The notes under the pieces: generated by a model
Told to the model about the DNA's origin: nothing
What the model saw: only the letters and a program-made list of their open reading frames with translations
The model's database searches: none
Assembly: GCF_001708935.1 (NCBI RefSeq)
Contig: NZ_MASI01000010.1
Location: 23,205-87,204 of the forward strand
Direction of reading: 5' to 3'
Length of the DNA: 64,000 nucleotides
DNA from: Methyloligella halotolerans
GTDB taxonomy: Bacteria > Pseudomonadota > Alphaproteobacteria > Rhizobiales > Methyloligellaceae
Position numbers and translations under genes: made by a program
Shown: positions 61,311 through 64,000 of the stretch, one piece after another
Numbering within the stretch: position 1 is the first letter of the stretch
How the letters are laid out: every line of letters starts with the position of its first letter

Positions 61311-62542
61311 TCGCCGGGCCTGGAGGCTTGCGCGGCGACATAGGCATCGAGCTCGTCCGGATCGAACAGACTTCCGTCGAAAAACCCGTCCGGACCGAGG
61401 GTCAGACTGGCACCTGCGGACCCCACGGGCGTGGCCGCCTGCAGCGCACCTTCGACCTTGGAATTGGCGCCGGGCAGGGCTACCCCGACGGGTTTCAGGG
61501 CGGCACGGTAGAGGTCCGGCCGATAGGTCTGCAGCGCAATCTCCGCATTCTCCGCCGAGTGCGGAACCTGGCCCCAGCGCACCATCTGGCTGTAGAACCA
61601 CAGCGCATGGCTCTTCCACGGGAAGGTCGCCGCCTTGTCATGGGTGAGGAAGAAGTCCGCAACTTCGATCGTCTCGCCGCTGCCCGTCGCGATCTCCCCA
61701 GTGAGCGACGGCATCATCCAGGCCGCCGGTCGGTCGACATAAGCGGTTTCAGCGAGAAATCGGGCCAGCTCCTGCCGATTGTCGGGAACCGCACACCATT
61801 CAGCCGCGTGGTAGATGGCCCGCAGCAGCGCGGCGAGGGCATCCGGATTCTGTTCCGCCCATTGGGATCGCGCGCCGAGCACCTTCTCCGGGCTCGACCG
61901 CCAGATTGCGGACTTCACAGTAACGATGCGCCCGCTGCCCGAGATAACCGCAGCCGTGTTCCAGGGCTCGCCCACGCAATATCCATCGATGGTCCCGGCG
62001 GCGAGGGCGTCCGCCATCAGGGGCGGCGGCAGGATGAGGATCTCGACATCCCGGTCGGGATGGACGCCGCAGGCTGCAAGCCAGTAACGAAGTTCGTAAT
62101 TATGCCCCGAATAGGGATGCACCACCCCGAAGCGAAGCTTGCCGTCCCTCGCGGGGCGCTGTCCGATGACGGCTTTGAGTGCGGCCCCGGCTGCTCTTGG
62201 ATCGAGCCCGTCGGGCGCCCCTTGCTCCGCCATCTCAGTCCAGAGCCGCTTGGACACAGTCACCGCGTTTCCGCCGAGACCCAGCGCCATGGGCGCTATG
62301 GTGTGGGATCCGATCGGCGTCAGCCCGAGATTGCAGGCGATCGGCATGGGCGCCAGCATCTGGGCGACCTGGAAATGTCCGACCGCAAGCCGGTCGCGGA
62401 TATTGGCCCAGGAGCTTTCCCGGATCAGCGTCAGCTCGACCCCTTCGGTCTCGGCAAAGCCCTTCTCCTTGGCCACGACGAGAAGCGCGCTGTCGAGCAG
62501 CGGTATGATGCCGGCTGCGATCTTATAAGGGGCGTCGCTCAC
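61307..62542 (-). CDS. nasS: Nitrate-sensing regulatory protein NasS (NrtA/CmpA-like)
   Basis: A 411-residue protein of the NrtA/CmpA binding-protein family (GIIPLLDSALLVVAKEKGFAETEGVELTL; GYCVGEPWNTAAV). It lacks any signal peptide, which separates cytoplasmic NasS from periplasmic transport proteins. Known NasS binds nitrate/nitrite and, when empty, sequesters NasT. Its ATG overlaps the nasT stop (ATGA), so the pair is coupled. Confidence 0.92.
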   Translation of the reverse strand: MSDAPYKIAAGIIPLLDSALLVVAKEKGFAETEGVELTLIRESSWANIRDRLAVGHFQVAQMLAPMPIACNLGLTPIGSHTIAPMALGLGGNAVTVSKRLWTEMAEQGAPDGLDPRAAGAALKAVIGQRPARDGKLRFGVVHPYSGHNYELRYWLAACGVHPDRDVEILILPPPLMADALAAGTIDGYCVGEPWNTAAVISGSGRIVTVKSAIWRSSPEKVLGARSQWAEQNPDALAALLRAIYHAAEWCAVPDNRQELARFLAETAYVDRPAAWMMPSLTGEIATGSGETIEVADFFLTHDKAATFPWKSHALWFYSQMVRWGQVPHSAENAEIALQTYRPDLYRAALKPVGVALPGANSKVEGALQAATPVGSAGASLTLGPDGFFDGSLFDPDELDAYVAAQASRPGD

Positions 62543-63138
62543 GACTTGTCTCCCGGATCGAGCAGTCCTGCCGCCGTGACGAGGCTTTGGGCGATCTCGA
62601 TGATCTTGCGATTCTGGTTCATGGCGGTTGCCCGGAGCAACCCGTAGGCCTCCTCCTCCGACAGTCCCTTGGACTTCATGAGGATACCCTTCGCGCGGTC
62701 GATAACCTTGCGGTTCTCAAGCTCGCCCCGCGCCTCCTCCAGTTCGCGCGACAGCCGAGAGAAAGCATTAAACCGGCTGACCGCCATGGCGAGGATCGCC
62801 TTGACCCTCTCCTTCTTCAGCCCATCCACCACATAGGCGGAAACGCCCGCATCGACGGCCGCCTCGATGGAGCTCTCGTCGGAGCTGTCGACGAACATTG
62901 CCACGGGGCGCTTCACGGCGCGCGAAAGCTGGAACATGTTTTCCAGCATGTCGCGGTTCGGGTTTTCCAGATCGATGAAGATGACGTCCGGATTGATCTC
63001 AGCGATCCGGCCCGCGACCCCTGCCATGTCGTGGATGAGGGTGACGTTCTCGTAGCCCGCCTCGCGCAAGCCCGCCTCGATGATGGAGGCGCGGATCTGG
63101 TTCTCATCGATAACGAGGATCGCAAGAGCGTTGCGCAT
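62539..63138 (-). CDS. nasT: ANTAR-domain antiterminator NasT
   Basis: A 199-residue response-regulator-like protein. A receiver-type domain (LAILVIDENQIRASIIEAGL; DVIFIDLENPN with the acceptor-position Asp) is joined by a coiled linker to a C-terminal ANTAR domain (NRKVIDRAKGILMKSKGLSEEEAYGLLRATAMNQNRKIIEIAQSLV). It binds leader RNA to prevent termination. Together with NasS it links nitrate to expression of the operon downstream. Confidence 0.95.
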   Translation of the reverse strand: MRNALAILVIDENQIRASIIEAGLREAGYENVTLIHDMAGVAGRIAEINPDVIFIDLENPNRDMLENMFQLSRAVKRPVAMFVDSSDESSIEAAVDAGVSAYVVDGLKKERVKAILAMAVSRFNAFSRLSRELEEARGELENRKVIDRAKGILMKSKGLSEEEAYGLLRATAMNQNRKIIEIAQSLVTAAGLLDPGDKS

Positions 63139-63218
63139 GAACGTTGCGTAGCGGCTCTAAGAGATGAAGGCCAGCCCTACCGGAACGGTGCTGAAAGAAC
63201 GGCAGCCGCTGGAAGGGC

Positions 63219-63247
63219 GAGTGCGGCGCTTCGCCGGCGCCGCACTC
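63219..63247. terminator. 11-bp perfect hairpin between nasT and the hmp remnant
   Basis: GAGTGCGGCGC (63219-63229) and GCGCCGCACTC (63237-63247) with loop TTCGCCG. It lies in the 115-base gap after the flavohemoglobin remnant and before nasT. There is no T-run. It may end the remnant's transcription or serve as an upstream site for nasT. Confidence 0.4.
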
Positions 63248-63253
63248 CAAGCT

Positions 63254-63801
63254 TCAGTTAGTCTCGAGCGCTCCGCGCGGGCCGAAGAACTCGAAATGAA
63301 GATTCTCGGCCGGAACGCCCCGCGCCGTCAGTTGCCGGTAGATCGAGGCCATGAACGGCTTTGGTCCGCAGAAATAGTATTCTACGTTGTCCGCCGGCAT
63401 TGGCGGCACAACAACGGCGTCGTCGACCAAGCTCGTCGTCATATGAGCCTCACGTCGAATTCCGTCCCTGGCGGGCTCGTCATAGCAGTAATGACGTAGG
63501 AAGTTGGGGTGCTTCTCTGCCAGTTGTTCGATCACAGGCTTGAATGCCTGGAGACTCTCAATCAGCGTCCAGTGAACGAGCAAAATCTCGCGGTCCGGAG
63601 TTGTCTCCAGGTGCATCTGCAAGATGCTAAAGAGGGGGTAATGCCGACACCACCGGCGAGCAGCACCAGGGGACGCTCTGGGTCCAAATCTGGTTGAAGA
63701 TAGAACTCGCCGCAAGGCGCTGCAACGTCGGTCTCGTCGTCAACATCCGTCTCGCGGTGAAGCCTGGTCGAAAACGTAGCCTTCCGGCGCACCCGGTCAT
63801 T
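63254..63801 (-). pseudogene. hmp: Flavohemoglobin (Hmp) FAD/NAD reductase domain, truncated and frameshifted
   Basis: The remaining part encodes VAAPCGEFYLQPDLDPERPLVLLAGGVGITP, then in a second frame LFSILQMHLETTPDREILLVHW..YYFCGPKPFMASIYRQL..LHFEFFGPRGAL. That is the C-terminal half of nitric oxide dioxygenase-type flavohemoglobins. The heme globin domain and most of the FAD domain are missing, and the frame is broken by one missing base in the G5 run at 63634-63638. An in-frame stop precedes 63801. NO detoxification beside nitrate genes is common. Confidence 0.8.
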
Positions 63802-63948
63802 TTAAGGTTCTAAGCGAGGTAAGGCCCTCTTAGACGATGAGTTTCGGGTATCGGAGCTGATAGGGCACGAATGTTTGCAGCTGCCCGACAGCCCAATCCC
63901 AAAGGAAAATAGTCGAATTTTGCAATAGACATTCGGGAGGTTTAAACA
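63802..63948. promoter_or_regulatory. Intergenic region upstream of the carbonic anhydrase-like gene
   Basis: 147 bases, relatively AT-rich toward the right. A Shine-Dalgarno GGGAGG at 63935-63940 precedes a GTG. No further signal was identified. Confidence 0.35.
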
Positions 63949-64000
63949 GTGCCGCTACCCAAGGATCTGGTTGAAGGTCATCGCCGCTTTCGGCGGGATA
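63949..64000 (+). CDS. Probable carbonic anhydrase, 5' end only
   Basis: From the GTG the frame reads MPLPKDLVEGHRRFRRD and runs off the window. GGGAGG lies 8 bases upstream. The opening LPxxLxEGxRRFR is typical of beta-class carbonic anhydrases, but only 17 residues are visible, so the assignment is tentative. Confidence 0.45.
   Translation, partial: MPLPKDLVEGHRRFRRD

Overview
The window is high-GC DNA from an alphaproteobacterium, most likely Hyphomicrobiales or a related order. That placement rests on gene order and families: methylsuccinyl-CoA dehydrogenase, TspO, PduO-type cobalamin adenosyltransferase, etfBA and hydroxybutyryl-CoA dehydrogenase together, a MoxJ-like protein, pseudoazurin, and a NasS/NasT-controlled nitrate assimilation cluster. 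No rRNA and no complete tRNA gene is present.

Region 1 (1-9.0 kb) is chromosomal backbone. It holds an acyl-CoA dehydrogenase (probable ethylmalonyl-CoA pathway enzyme), tspO, an SDR enzyme, a small two-helix membrane protein, a B12 adenosyltransferase, a rhomboid protease, etfB-etfA and a 3-hydroxyacyl-CoA dehydrogenase. A divergent MoxJ-like/pseudoazurin pair follows. Region 2 (9.0-26.3 kb) is a mosaic of single genes: SMR exporter, MocR regulator, molybdopterin oxidoreductase, glutamine amidotransferase, Gfo/Idh oxidoreductase, cation efflux with a lipoprotein, a broken LssY-type gene, glutaminase and a bacterial voltage-gated sodium channel. It ends in an AraC-flanked cluster of exported protein, DUF1254 protein, arylsulfatase and a two-pore-type channel.

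Region 3 (26.36-about 51.43 kb) is accessory DNA. Its left edge is a tRNA-Arg(CCU) 3' half followed by a tyrosine integrase. Its right edge is a truncated serine recombinase, a truncated holin and a decayed tRNA-Met half. The left 6 kb is a complete plasmid-type replicon: ParA, two ribbon-helix-helix proteins, a repeat-rich centromere-like region, nine 21-bp iterons and a replication initiator. Cargo includes an NDH-2-like flavoprotein, a hydrolase, a methyltransferase operon with very small genes, a giant secreted tail-collar repeat protein, a nuclease, a MarR-controlled ClC channel, a reductase, a TauE exporter and a porin. A HicB-like/small-protein gene pair occurs twice, and two related sRNA-like elements lie near the second copy.

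Region 4 (51.5-63.1 kb) is the assimilatory nitrate cluster on the minus strand. nasT-nasS encode the two-protein nitrate sensor and antiterminator. A leader with a sigma-54-type promoter and a long terminator hairpin follows, then the nitrate transporter, nirB, nirD, nasA, cysG and an outer-membrane porin. NasT, released from NasS by nitrate, should allow read-through of the leader. The window ends with a flavohemoglobin reductase-domain remnant and the start of a probable carbonic anhydrase.

At least six genes are interrupted by single-base indels, several in homopolymers, so residual sequencing error is a real possibility for this contig.
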